Of a stretch of DNA of 64,000 bases, positions 17,907-26,404 are shown in pieces; position 1 is the stretch's first letter, and each line of letters begins with the position of its first letter. The stretch comes from G963662675 sp963662675 (GTDB lineage Bacteria; Bacteroidota; Bacteroidia; Bacteroidales; Prolixibacteraceae). The notes under the pieces were generated by a model that saw only the letters and a list, made by a program, of their open reading frames with translations, did not search any database and had not been told where the DNA came from. The position numbers and the translations under genes were made by a program. The stretch covers positions 124,001 to 188,000 of the forward strand of contig CAXXHP010000002.1 in assembly GCA_963662675.2 (NCBI GenBank). The letters run 5' to 3'.

Positions 17907-17936
17907 TTTGTGCAAAGGATTTTTCCATTATTTTTG
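17907..17936 (+). promoter_or_regulatory. Consensus promoter of tRNA-Leu
   Basis: TTTG (17907-17910), an 18-base spacer, then TATTTTTG (17929-17936): both elements match the Bacteroidota primary-sigma consensus. The predicted start lies about 10 bases before the mature tRNA 5' end at 17951. Confidence 0.85.
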
Positions 17937-17950
17937 CATCGCTAATTCAA

Positions 17951-18034
17951 GCCCGGGTGGCGGAATTGGTAGACGCGCTGGATTCAAAATCCAGTTTTGG
18001 TAACAGAGTGCGGGTTCGATTCCCGCCCCGGGTA
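17951..18034 (+). tRNA. tRNA-Leu (anticodon CAA)
   Basis: An 84-base class II tRNA. The acceptor stem GCCCGGG pairs with CCCGGGT, followed by discriminator A at 18034. The D arm contains GGTAGAC. The anticodon stem CTGGA/TCCAG holds the loop TTCAAAA with anticodon CAA, which reads UUG. A short variable arm (TTTTGGTAACAGAG region) and a T arm GCGGG-TTCGATT-CCCGC follow. The 3' CCA is not encoded. Confidence 0.96.
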
Positions 18035-18037
18035 CTT

Positions 18038-18068
18038 AAAGCATCCTAAAAACAGGATGCTTTTTTTG
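18038..18068 (+). terminator. Terminator of tRNA-Leu
   Basis: AAAGCATCCT pairs with AGGATGCTTT around a short A-rich loop and is followed by a T run, four bases after the tRNA. Confidence 0.92.
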
Positions 18069-18160
18069 TTAATGAATGCAAATAAAAAGATAACCAGTTG
18101 TAGTATATCTCTTAGACTTTCAATATATTTGGAAAGTGAATAAAATATTAGGAAATAATA

Positions 18161-18532
18161 ATGACTGATAATCCGATAATTCTTATTGCTGAAGATGTTG
18201 AGTCTAACTATTTGTATTTAAATGCTGTTTTAAGCAAAATAAATGCCCAAATTTTATGGGCTAAAAATGGGCAAGAAGCTGTTGATTTATTCAGAAAACA
18301 AAAGAATGTTGATTTGATTTTGATGGATCTCCAAATGCCGGAGATGAATGGATATGAAGCTACCCAAATTATTAAAGCCGAAAATCCGAGTATCCCCATT
18401 ATTGCACAAACTGCCTTTGCAATGTCTGATGACCGGGAAAAAGCGATAGAAGCTGGCTGTGATGATTATCTTGCAAAACCAATCAAATCGAAAGATCTTC
18501 TCAATTTAGTTGAAAAGTATATTCAAGCTTAA
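18161..18532 (+). CDS. Single-domain response regulator (CheY-like receiver)
   Basis: A 123-residue lone receiver domain. The acidic pair Glu11-Asp12, phospho-acceptor Asp56 (LILMDLQMP), the switch Thr84 (IIAQTAFA) and Lys106 (LAKPIK) are all present, so it should be phosphorylatable. There is no output domain, and no histidine kinase is adjacent. The PEMNGYEA sequence after the Asp is typical of receivers found in hybrid kinases and phosphorelays, so it may carry phosphate between proteins. A strong terminator follows directly, and the tRNA terminator precedes it, so it is monocistronic. Confidence 0.93.
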   Translation: MTDNPIILIAEDVESNYLYLNAVLSKINAQILWAKNGQEAVDLFRKQKNVDLILMDLQMPEMNGYEATQIIKAENPSIPIIAQTAFAMSDDREKAIEAGCDDYLAKPIKSKDLLNLVEKYIQA

Positions 18533-18553
18533 CAATTCATAACTGATATATAA

Positions 18554-18589
18554 AAACGTTCATCCCTCCTCAGGATGAACGTTTTTTTT
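18554..18589 (+). terminator. Terminator of the receiver gene
   Basis: AACGTTCATCC pairs with GGATGAACGTT (11 bp, seven-base loop) and runs into eight T. Confidence 0.93.
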
Positions 18590-18623
18590 GTAGTTGACTT
18601 AATAAATTAGGCTGATCATTTAT

Positions 18624-18631
18624 TACATTTG
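18624..18631 (+). promoter_or_regulatory. -7 promoter box for the dCMP deaminase operon
   Basis: TACATTTG matches TAnnTTTG exactly, 21 bases before the ATG at 18653. It rules out a TTG start at 18629, which lies inside the box. A -33 match at the usual distance was not seen. Confidence 0.55.
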
Positions 18632-18652
18632 GACACGATTAAAATTCAGAAA

Positions 18653-19081
18653 ATGAAAAACAAACAATATTTATTGGATAAACGTTATCTGCAAATGGCC
18701 TCAATTTGGGCTCAAAACTCATATTGCAAAAGACGGCAGGTTGGCGCCATTCTGGTAAAAGACCAAATGATCATTTCTGATGGATATAATGGAACTCCAT
18801 CAGGTTTTGAGAACATTTGCGAGGATGACAACAACAAAACAAAACCATACGTTTTGCATGCTGAGGCCAATGCAATTACAAAAGTTGCAAAGTCAAACAA
18901 TAGTAGTGGTGGTGCTACAATGTATGTCACGTCTTCTCCTTGCATGGAATGCTCCAAATTAATTATACAAGCAGGAATAAAACGTGTTGTTTTTACTGAC
19001 AGTTATCGACTTGAAGATGGAATTGAACTATTAAAAAAAGCAAATATAGAAGTCGTTCAAATAGAGATTGAAGAGAAATAA
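18653..19081 (+). CDS. dCMP deaminase (ComEB-type, zinc)
   Basis: A 142-residue cytidine/deoxycytidylate deaminase-family enzyme. The zinc-binding and catalytic residues are His69 and Glu71 in HAEAN, and Cys97 and Cys100 in PCMEC. DGYNGTPSGFEN is the characteristic loop of dCMP deaminases (ComEB/DCTD). The reaction gives dUMP for thymidylate synthesis. The start at 18653 is preferred over the TTG at 18629, which is part of the promoter box. CtpA follows 48 bases downstream and the series of plus-strand genes continues to 25131, so it may head a long transcript. Confidence 0.92.
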   Translation: MKNKQYLLDKRYLQMASIWAQNSYCKRRQVGAILVKDQMIISDGYNGTPSGFENICEDDNNKTKPYVLHAEANAITKVAKSNNSSGGATMYVTSSPCMECSKLIIQAGIKRVVFTDSYRLEDGIELLKKANIEVVQIEIEEK

Positions 19082-19129
19082 GCATTAAGCTTTGAAAGAA
19101 GCCCGTGGAATAAATTAAGAGAAAAGAAA

Positions 19130-20761
19130 ATGAGGAAAAAAGTTAACATATATCTGCCAATACTAATTGCTGTATCAGTAATTATCGGAATTTTTTTAGG
19201 AAACGCTCTCACCCAAACACAAGCCCCAGGGTTCCAAAATTTCCCCTTTCAAAAATCAAATAAATTAAGCACCATTGTTGATTTAATTTCCAGCGCATAT
19301 GTTGACTCAGTATCTGCTGATAGTCTGATTGAAGAAACAATTCCTGAGTTGTTATCAAATCTCGATCCTCATTCCACATACATAAAAGCCAGAGACATGC
19401 AGGAAGTAACCGAAGAAATGCAGGGAAACTTCGGTGGCATTGGAGTACAGTTTTCAATTCATCAGGACACTGTTCAGGTAATAGATGTAATTTCTGGTGG
19501 CCCTTCTCAAAGGTTGGGCATTTTAGCCGGTGACCGTATCGTAACCGTAAATGATTCATTAATAGCCGGGGTTGGCATCGAAAACAATGATGTCTTAAAT
19601 CTTCTGCGTGGGGAAAAGGGAACCGAAGTTAATGTTGGAATTAATCGAAAAGGAATTTCAGACTTAATTCAATACAAAATTACGAGAGGTGATATTCCAA
19701 TTATTAGCGTTGACGTAAGTTATATGATTGATGAAAAAACAGGCTATGTAAAGGTTAGCCGCTTTGCGGAAACAACATATGCTGAATTCATGCATGCCCT
19801 CGATAAACTAAATAATCTGGGTGCACAAAAAATATTTGTAGACCTGCGCAGCAACCCGGGTGGTTACCTAATGTCTGTGGTACAAATGGTAAACGAATTT
19901 TTAAACGAAGGAGAAACTATTGTTTATACTGAAGGCTACTCACAGGCACGCAAAAATTATACTGTTACCAGTAAAGGGAAATGGGTTGATAAGGATGTTT
20001 TCGTCCTGATAGATGAATACTCAGCCTCGGCCAGTGAAATTTTCGCGGGTGCCATACAAGATAATGATGGTGGTGTAATTATTGGTCGTCGATCATTTGG
20101 TAAAGGATTGGTTCAGGAACAAATTCCTTTTAATGATGGGTCTGCCCTTCGACTTACAGTTGCCAGATACTATACCCCAAGTGGGCGAAGTATCCAAAAA
20201 CCATATGAAGATGGCAATGACAGTTATTACAAGGATATCACGAATCGCGCTATACATGGAGAGTTTTTAGATGCAGACAGCATTCAATTTGCAGACTCCC
20301 TAAAATATGAAACAAAAAGTGGACGCATAGTTTATGGTGGTGGTGGCATTATGCCTGATTATTTTATTCCGGCTGATACAACAGGCTTTTCTGATTATTA
20401 CTCAAAGATCACCCAAAAAGCTCTGGTTTACCATTATGCATTCGAGTATAGTGATAAAAACCGCGAAGAGCTAAACACACTGAAAACCTCCGATGAATTT
20501 GTAGAATACCTGACCCAACAAAAAATATTGACTAAATTTATTGACTATGCGGCAAAAGAAGGCATCAATAGAGATGCTGAGGGGCTAGTGATTTCTGGCA
20601 AAATTATCGAGACACAAGTCATGGCTTATATCGCAAGAAATATTTTAGGAGACGACGGGTTCTACCCCATTCTTCAAACGATTGACAAAACATTAACGCA
20701 AGCCATTTCGATTTCAAACTCACAAGATTCAATAGAACAGCTTTTGGCTGTAACAAAATAA
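19130..20761 (+). CDS. C-terminal processing peptidase (S41, CtpA/Prc type)
   Basis: A 543-residue periplasmic tail-specific protease anchored by an N-terminal helix (about 8-25: LPILIAVSVIIGIFLGNAL). A PDZ domain is at about 90-180 (GGIGVQFSIHQDTVQVID, GGPSQRLGILAGDRIV). The S41 catalytic core has DLRSNPGGYLMSV, the nucleophile serine in YSASASEIFAGA and the lysine in RRSFGKGLVQ. A C-terminal helical region follows. Family members trim or degrade exported proteins. The ECF sigma gene downstream makes a role in proteolysis of its anti-sigma partner worth considering, but this is only context. Confidence 0.93.
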   Translation: MRKKVNIYLPILIAVSVIIGIFLGNALTQTQAPGFQNFPFQKSNKLSTIVDLISSAYVDSVSADSLIEETIPELLSNLDPHSTYIKARDMQEVTEEMQGNFGGIGVQFSIHQDTVQVIDVISGGPSQRLGILAGDRIVTVNDSLIAGVGIENNDVLNLLRGEKGTEVNVGINRKGISDLIQYKITRGDIPIISVDVSYMIDEKTGYVKVSRFAETTYAEFMHALDKLNNLGAQKIFVDLRSNPGGYLMSVVQMVNEFLNEGETIVYTEGYSQARKNYTVTSKGKWVDKDVFVLIDEYSASASEIFAGAIQDNDGGVIIGRRSFGKGLVQEQIPFNDGSALRLTVARYYTPSGRSIQKPYEDGNDSYYKDITNRAIHGEFLDADSIQFADSLKYETKSGRIVYGGGGIMPDYFIPADTTGFSDYYSKITQKALVYHYAFEYSDKNREELNTLKTSDEFVEYLTQQKILTKFIDYAAKEGINRDAEGLVISGKIIETQVMAYIARNILGDDGFYPILQTIDKTLTQAISISNSQDSIEQLLAVTK

Positions 20762-20800
20762 GGCTTCATCCGTCATAAGGTGAGGACAGACAAATACCTC

Positions 20801-21286
20801 ATGACCGTCGACGAATACAATAATGCAGTAAATCAGTATGCAGATTCTGTTTTTCGCTTTGTTTTAAAAAACATACGCGTTGAAGAAATTGCTCGTGACA
20901 TTGTTCAGGATAGTTTTGAGAAACTATGGATGTACCATAGCAACGTATCTGCTGATAAGGTAAAATCTTACCTGTATTCAACAGCTTATCATCGACTAAT
21001 TGACATCATCCGTAAAGAAAAAAGGCTCAGCCTGATTGAAGATTTCCAACAGCCTGAGAATGTACATTTTGAACAATACTCGGATTTGGGAGAGGTACTT
21101 AACTTTGCCATCAATCGATTACCTAACGACCAACGTTCTGTTCTCATGCTGCGCGATTACGAAGGCTATTCATACAAAGAGATTGCAGATATTACAAAGC
21201 TAAGTGAAGCACAGGTAAAAGTCTACATCTACCGGGCACGGGTATTTTTAAAGAATTATATTGGGAAAATTGATGTTTTAGTGTAG
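20801..21286 (+). CDS. ECF sigma factor
   Basis: A 161-residue sigma-70 factor with region 2 (VFRFVLKNIRVEEIARDIVQD) and region 4 (INRLPNDQRSVLMLRDYEGY, then EIADITKLSEAQVKVYIYRA, each quoted in part). The ATG at 20801 is preferred. A GTG at 20780 would add seven residues (MRTDKYL) that are not expected in the family but cannot be excluded. It ends two bases before the membrane protein gene and lies 39 bases after ctpA. It is distinct from the FecR-linked sigma factor at 16.5-17.1 kb. Confidence 0.9.
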   Translation: MTVDEYNNAVNQYADSVFRFVLKNIRVEEIARDIVQDSFEKLWMYHSNVSADKVKSYLYSTAYHRLIDIIRKEKRLSLIEDFQQPENVHFEQYSDLGEVLNFAINRLPNDQRSVLMLRDYEGYSYKEIADITKLSEAQVKVYIYRARVFLKNYIGKIDVLV

Positions 21287-21288
21287 CT

Positions 21289-22311
21289 ATGAAAATTGAT
21301 AGATCAAATTATGAGAGCTTATTTATTGACTATCTTGACGGAAACCTTTCCGAAGGACAGATAGATGACATGCTGTTCTTTCTTCAAAACAACACAGATT
21401 TAAAGGAAGAACTGGAATCTATTTCCGAATATAAACTCAGTTTAACAGATCATATATTCTCAGATAAAACGGTTCTTCTAAAGAATGAAGCGGATGAGAT
21501 CAGTGAATTCGATTCTCGCGTAATTGCATATTACGAAAATGATTTATCAAATAACGACAAGCAATCGTTTTTAAAAGAAATTGAAGATGATTCAGAAAAA
21601 CTAAAAATCTTCAGGGTTATTCAAAAGCTAAAGTTACTCCCTGATACAGAGATCATTTATCCAGATAAAAATCAGCTGATAAAAGAAGAAAGGAAGCCTG
21701 TTTTTCTTATCTGGATGACAAGAGCAGCTGCCATAATATTGCTGGGACTGGCAATTTGGACACTATATCCTGGAAAACAAGAAATGAATCAAACAGCTAT
21801 CCCTGTGATTACAGAAAATGATCCCGAAACTACTTTGCCGGAAACCAAAATAACTTATCCCACTCCGGTAAATGAGATAGATGAAGATGCCGAAATGGAG
21901 ATAATTGAACCCGTAATACGTCACCAAAAAGATATTGCCAACCTAGAATTAATTGAAGAACCTGACGAAATTCCAGAAATTATTATCCGTAAACCATTGC
22001 CGACCCCTTTAAAGTCTAAGAGAGCTGTAATAATCCCCTTCGAAAGAATGCCATTGGCTCTCGCTTATCCTTCAACGAGAGAACCAGAAAAAGACTACAC
22101 AATGCTCAATGAATATCTGGCCAAAAAATTATTGAATGCACCTGAAGGAGAATCCTTCACCTTAAAAAATATGACGATGGCCGGATTGCATGCTGCAGAA
22201 AGAATAAGCAATGATAAACTTGTGGTGGCAACCAATACCGATGGAAAAATCACCGGAGTTAATTTCAAAAGCTGGTTACTGGCTTTTTCAATTCCCACAA
22301 AAAATAAATAG
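21289..22311 (+). CDS. Probable anti-sigma / membrane regulatory protein
   Basis: A 340-residue single-pass membrane protein. The cytoplasmic N-terminal half (about 1-140) begins with FIDYLDGNLSEGQIDDMLFFL and repeats a related element (VIAYYENDLSNNDKQSFLKEI), a feature of Bacteroidota anti-sigma-like proteins. One membrane helix follows (about 143-162: MTRAAAIILLGLAIWTLYPG). The periplasmic part is Pro/Glu-rich (about 165-245) and ends in a small folded region. There is no zinc-finger anti-sigma motif and no FecR domain. Its position two bases after the ECF sigma gene is the main reason to call it the cognate regulator. Confidence 0.65.
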   Translation: MKIDRSNYESLFIDYLDGNLSEGQIDDMLFFLQNNTDLKEELESISEYKLSLTDHIFSDKTVLLKNEADEISEFDSRVIAYYENDLSNNDKQSFLKEIEDDSEKLKIFRVIQKLKLLPDTEIIYPDKNQLIKEERKPVFLIWMTRAAAIILLGLAIWTLYPGKQEMNQTAIPVITENDPETTLPETKITYPTPVNEIDEDAEMEIIEPVIRHQKDIANLELIEEPDEIPEIIIRKPLPTPLKSKRAVIIPFERMPLALAYPSTREPEKDYTMLNEYLAKKLLNAPEGESFTLKNMTMAGLHAAERISNDKLVVATNTDGKITGVNFKSWLLAFSIPTKNK

Positions 22312-22369
22312 TCCTGTAACTTTAACGGTTACATGCACGTCACAGATTTGAAACACAAAATTCAATGTT

Positions 22370-23284
22370 ATGAAAAACCTACTGGTACTATTATTACTTT
22401 TTGCATTTACACTAAATATTCAGGCACAAGACACCGTTAAGGTCGATCTTTTTGGAAAGAATGTGGTTTCTGTTAGTGAAGATACATCAAAAGCAGAGGT
22501 CACCCTTCTGAACAATAAAATCAACATTCATGATAATTTTAACAATGACACGACTACAATCAGAATAGGAAATAAAAACATTGAAATTGTTGAGAACAAC
22601 AATACAACTCAAATTGATATTGAGCGAGATGAAAGCTGGAAGAGTGAACGGGAAAATCATAAAAAGAGAAATTTCAACGGACACTGGGCTGGAATCGAAT
22701 TAGGGGTTAACAGCTTTTATAACAACAATTACAGTTTATATGGAGGCGAAGAATTCATGGAACTTAGTTATCCAAAATCATTAGAGATAAACCTAAATTT
22801 TGCAGAATTCAACATTAGCCTAAAAAAAGACCGCATTGGGATTGTAACCGGAATGGGCTGGACCATAAAGAATTACAAGTTTGACAGTCCAATTACCGTT
22901 GACAATATTAATGGTATGATTGAACCGATTAACATTGAACCTGACAATCTTAAAAAATCTAAGCTAACAGTTTCCTATTTAACCTTGCCTTTATTGATGG
23001 AGTTTCAGATACCTATCAATGAGAGCTCTAACCAGCTATATGTTTCAGGTGGAGTTATTGGCGGATTAAATCTGGGTTCGCATACCAAAATCAAGCATAA
23101 AAAATCCAAATCAAAAGATCACGACAGCTTCAATATTAATCCATTCCAATATTCAGCAACAGCCCGAATAGGATTACGAAATATCTCTATCTATGGCACC
23201 TATAGCCTGTCTCCTCTATTTAAAGATAACAGAGGCCCTGAACTTTTTCCTTTCAGCATAGGCTTAAGCCTCATCAATTTCTAA
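22370..23284 (+). CDS. Outer-membrane beta-barrel protein (paralogue 1)
   Basis: A 304-residue exported protein with signal peptide (about 1-19, cleaved after NIQA). A polar N-terminal extension of about 85 residues is rich in Asn, Thr and Asp. A barrel-like domain follows, starting at FNGHWAGIELGVNSF and ending PFSIGLSLINF. It shares several blocks with the protein encoded at 23521-24354 (GHW-GI, SKLTVSYLTLPLLMEFQIP, HTKIKHK, PFSIGLSLI), so the two are paralogues. The N-terminal extension is absent from the second copy. It follows the sigma/anti-sigma pair by 58 bases and is probably part of that operon and regulon. Confidence 0.78.
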   Translation: MKNLLVLLLLFAFTLNIQAQDTVKVDLFGKNVVSVSEDTSKAEVTLLNNKINIHDNFNNDTTTIRIGNKNIEIVENNNTTQIDIERDESWKSERENHKKRNFNGHWAGIELGVNSFYNNNYSLYGGEEFMELSYPKSLEINLNFAEFNISLKKDRIGIVTGMGWTIKNYKFDSPITVDNINGMIEPINIEPDNLKKSKLTVSYLTLPLLMEFQIPINESSNQLYVSGGVIGGLNLGSHTKIKHKKSKSKDHDSFNINPFQYSATARIGLRNISIYGTYSLSPLFKDNRGPELFPFSIGLSLINF

Positions 23285-23345
23285 CTGCTCATAACCCGAA
23301 AATATTCAGATCAGAAAACTTCAGGAAAACAGTTAATTCGCTTAT

Positions 23346-23374
23346 ACAATCCCGATAATATCGGGATTGTTTTG
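23346..23374 (+). terminator. Terminator after paralogue 1
   Basis: ACAATCCCGATA and TATCGGGATTGT form a near-continuous palindrome (23346-23370) followed by TTTT. This suggests the sigma operon ends here. Confidence 0.75.
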
Positions 23375-23507
23375 CAAAAGGGATTTTGTGAAAACAACAC
23401 TCGATATAAAATTGAGAAGATAAAAGATTAAAGTGTTTACTCATTTTTCAAATCCCTCTTTCCAACTTAATCCATTAAAAACTCTGTTCTTTTAAGAAAT
23501 TCATTCC

Positions 23508-23515
23508 TACCTTTG
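23508..23515 (+). promoter_or_regulatory. -7 promoter box for paralogue 2
   Basis: TACCTTTG matches TAnnTTTG exactly and ends five bases before the ATG at 23521, so the mRNA should be leaderless or nearly so. No clear -33 element was found. Confidence 0.5.
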
Positions 23516-23520
23516 TTTTT

Positions 23521-24354
23521 ATGATCAAAACATTGGTGCATTACATACTCATCCAAAGATTTTTTTTAATCCCACTCGGGTTAATGCTATTAACTGTTCA
23601 AACACAAGCTCAACAAAAAGATTCCATTGCTAACAACTATTCTACATCGGTTAAGAATCCCAATATTATAATCTTGCAAGACCATAAAATTGATGGCTTC
23701 AATTATTGGCAGAAAAAATTTACGGGACACTGGTCGGGCATTTACATGGGATTCAATGGCTTTGCTCATCCAGACTATTCGAATTACCCAGAGGAAGACC
23801 ACGGATTTATTGATGCAGAACTTTTACGATCCAATTCAACGAATATTAACATTTTGCAAGCCTCAATCGGCCTTCAACACAATAGAAATACGATAGGTCT
23901 GATACTAGGTGTTGGAATGGAAATTCAAACGTATTACCTTAATCAGAATACAAGTATTGAAAAACAATTTAACCGTGTAGAACCTATTAAGTTGTTCTTC
24001 GATGACAATCAAAAATCAAAGCTTTCCATAACGTATCTTAGCCTCCCTCTTCTAGTAGAATTTCAAATTCCGGTAAAGCAATCCGGAAAATTATTCTATT
24101 TTACAACGGGTTTAATTGCTAAATTACGCTTGAATACGCACACAAAAATTAAATACCGACAAGACAATCAAAAACTAAAACTGAAAACACCTGACGATTT
24201 TCACATGAATGATTTTACTTATGCCGGAACTATCCGAATGGGGTATGGAGGAATAAATCTGTTTGCAACTTACGATTTATATCCGCTTTTTGTTGACAAA
24301 AAAGGTCCGGTTATTTACCCCTTCTCAGTTGGTATGGCTTTAATTTCATTCTAA
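23521..24354 (+). CDS. Outer-membrane beta-barrel protein (paralogue 2)
   Basis: A 277-residue exported protein with signal peptide (about 1-30, cleaved near TQAQQ) and a barrel domain starting FTGHWSGIYMGFNGF and ending PFSVGMALISF with a terminal Phe. Shared blocks with paralogue 1 (SKLSITYLSLPLLVEFQIP, HTKIKYR) indicate duplication and divergence. Unlike paralogue 1 it appears to have its own housekeeping-type promoter, so the two copies may be expressed under different conditions. No substrate or partner is evident. Confidence 0.78.
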   Translation: MIKTLVHYILIQRFFLIPLGLMLLTVQTQAQQKDSIANNYSTSVKNPNIIILQDHKIDGFNYWQKKFTGHWSGIYMGFNGFAHPDYSNYPEEDHGFIDAELLRSNSTNINILQASIGLQHNRNTIGLILGVGMEIQTYYLNQNTSIEKQFNRVEPIKLFFDDNQKSKLSITYLSLPLLVEFQIPVKQSGKLFYFTTGLIAKLRLNTHTKIKYRQDNQKLKLKTPDDFHMNDFTYAGTIRMGYGGINLFATYDLYPLFVDKKGPVIYPFSVGMALISF

Positions 24355-24414
24355 ATATCCTGTTCATTTTTAAATCTAATTAACGTTCACCTTTATGGTG
24401 ATAAAAAATATAAG

Positions 24415-25131
24415 ATGAAACTTCTTCTAATCAGCAATTCAAGTATGTCTGGAGAGGCCTATCTCAACTATCCTAAAAATGAAATCAAAAACTTATTGGG
24501 TGATAAACCTGTAAAAGCACTTTTCATTCCATATGCAGCCGTTACCTTTTCTTTTAATGAATATGAAGACAAAGTAAATGAACGTTTTATGGAAATAGGA
24601 CACTCAGTTGTAGGCATACATCATTTCAACAAACCATTAACTGCTATCGAAAAAGCCGAAGCGATAGTTGTTGGTGGAGGAAATACATGGCAACTGGTAC
24701 GTATGCTACACGATAAGGGTTTGATGCAGGTTATTCAAGAAAAAGTAAAAACAGGCACGCCTTATATTGGCTGGAGTGCAGGATCGAATATCGCTTGTCC
24801 TACCCTTTCTACAACTAATGATATGCCCATTGTTAATCCGACTAGCTTTGACACAACAGGGCTTGTCCCATTTCAAATTAATCCACATTACTTGGATACA
24901 AACCCCAAGGGACATGCCGGTGAAACAAGAGAACAACGCATTGAGGAATTTATTGAAGTAAATCCACATACCTATGTTGTTGGCTTACGTGAAGGTACTA
25001 TGCTAAAGCTAGAGAATAAAAAGCTGGAACTGATTGGTTCGCGTACTGCCCGAATCTTCAAAAAAGGTAAGAAAGCGAAAGAATTAAAAGCCGGAGACAA
25101 TTTTAACTTCTTGATGAATACCACCATATAA
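24415..25131 (+). CDS. pepE: Dipeptidase E (alpha-aspartyl dipeptidase)
   Basis: A 238-residue serine peptidase of family S51 that hydrolyses Asp-Xaa dipeptides in the cytoplasm. The nucleophile serine is in IGWSAGSNIACPT, inside the class I glutaminase-like fold. VVGGGNTWQLV binds the substrate end, and FQINPHYLD contains the conserved His region. Length and motifs match the E. coli enzyme. The gene is independent of the barrel genes in function; it follows paralogue 2 by 60 bases and ends at a bidirectional hairpin. Confidence 0.93.
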   Translation: MKLLLISNSSMSGEAYLNYPKNEIKNLLGDKPVKALFIPYAAVTFSFNEYEDKVNERFMEIGHSVVGIHHFNKPLTAIEKAEAIVVGGGNTWQLVRMLHDKGLMQVIQEKVKTGTPYIGWSAGSNIACPTLSTTNDMPIVNPTSFDTTGLVPFQINPHYLDTNPKGHAGETREQRIEEFIEVNPHTYVVGLREGTMLKLENKKLELIGSRTARIFKKGKKAKELKAGDNFNFLMNTTI

Positions 25132-25180
25132 ACTTGTCACGACAAAAGTGAATAAACTGATAATTATTGAGCTAGGGGAG

Positions 25181-25206
25181 AAAGATAGGATAGAAATTCT
25201 ATCTTT
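25181..25206 (+). terminator. Bidirectional terminator pepE / permease
   Basis: AAAGATAG (25181-25188) pairs with CTATCTTT (25199-25206) between convergent genes. The right arm overlaps the stop codon of the minus-strand permease gene. Confidence 0.6.
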
Positions 25207-26404
25207 TAGAAAGGCTTCTGACAGGATACCAGGCAGCCAAAAAACCAATTGTCAGTACAATAAGAAAGGTAGCCAAAACATCTAGAGATTGAAGTTGAAC
25301 GGGATAGGACGAAATAGCAAAGGATCCATCTCCGGGTAATTTTAAAAGTTCAAAGTTCTTTTGTGCCCAAACTAAAACAACGCCCAGAATTAAGCCAATA
25401 ATAGCTCCAGAAAAAGAAATTAGCCAACCTTCAAAAAGAAAGATTTTTCGAATTAATCTCTTCCCAGCACCCATGCTTTCAAGAATGTGAATATCATTCT
25501 TCTTATCAAGGATAATCATGGTTAGCGAACCAAGCAGGTTAAATGAGGCAATAACCAATATAAAACTCAGAATCATAAAGCTACTCCACTTCTCGGAACG
25601 CATTACCCGATAAATAAATTCGTGCTGCTCAAAGCGATCCTGCACCGAAAAACGCTCGCCAAGCATTTGTTGAATTTGATGTTTTAATTGATCGATATCT
25701 GCGTTTTCATGCAACTTCAGTTCAAGTGACGTTAACTTACCCTCTAACTCAAAAATTGACCGGGCAGATTCTATAGGGACAATTATATAAGAATTATCGA
25801 TCTCTTGCTGAACTGAAAAAATACCGGAAATGAAGAAATAATCGCGATTAAAGGCACTTTCAATATTAATTTGGCTTTTTTGCTCCTTCTTTGGATAATA
25901 CACTTCAATAGGGTCAATAAATGTCAACCCAACTGACAGATCTGATGCAACGCCTTGACCAACAACAGCATAATAAAATGAGCCATCATCTAATTCAAAA
26001 CTACCTTCCGTTACCATAGAATCCAATCCTGAGAATGACGCGTAATTCGCCTCAACTCCTTTTATCACAGCATATTTTTGGCCTTCATCATAACGGAGAA
26101 GAGCATTCTCTTCCACCACTTGGGTATAAGCGGCCACACCCTCTAGCTCTAAAAGCTCATTAAAACCAGGCTCATCTAACGAAAAGCTTTTTCCCTCAAC
26201 AACCGTTATTTTCAGAGCCGGATCGAAATTGGAAAGTAATTCTTGCACAAAAATATCTATGCCGTTAAAAGCAGAAAGTACCACAATTAAAGCCATCGTT
26301 CCTACTGCCACACCAATAACCGAAAGCGCAGAAATTAGGTTAATGACATTGACCGACTTTTTTGAAATCAGATAACGACGTGCTATGTAGAATGCAAGTT
26401 TCAA
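25199..26404 (-). CDS. ABC transporter permease, LolC/LolE-FtsX type
   Basis: A 401-residue membrane protein with the LolC/E architecture: N-terminal helix (about 20-45, with NVINLISALSVIGVAVGTMALIVV in part), a large periplasmic MacB-like domain (about 50-260), and three C-terminal helices (about 272-300, 320-345 and 375-395) with the conserved KKNDIHILESMGAG coupling helix. Such permeases pull lipoproteins from the inner membrane with an ATPase partner. No ATPase gene is adjacent. It is last in the operon rbfA - methyltransferase - permease and starts directly after the methyltransferase stop codon. Confidence 0.88.
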   Translation of the reverse strand: MKLAFYIARRYLISKKSVNVINLISALSVIGVAVGTMALIVVLSAFNGIDIFVQELLSNFDPALKITVVEGKSFSLDEPGFNELLELEGVAAYTQVVEENALLRYDEGQKYAVIKGVEANYASFSGLDSMVTEGSFELDDGSFYYAVVGQGVASDLSVGLTFIDPIEVYYPKKEQKSQINIESAFNRDYFFISGIFSVQQEIDNSYIIVPIESARSIFELEGKLTSLELKLHENADIDQLKHQIQQMLGERFSVQDRFEQHEFIYRVMRSEKWSSFMILSFILVIASFNLLGSLTMIILDKKNDIHILESMGAGKRLIRKIFLFEGWLISFSGAIIGLILGVVLVWAQKNFELLKLPGDGSFAISSYPVQLQSLDVLATFLIVLTIGFLAAWYPVRSLSKR

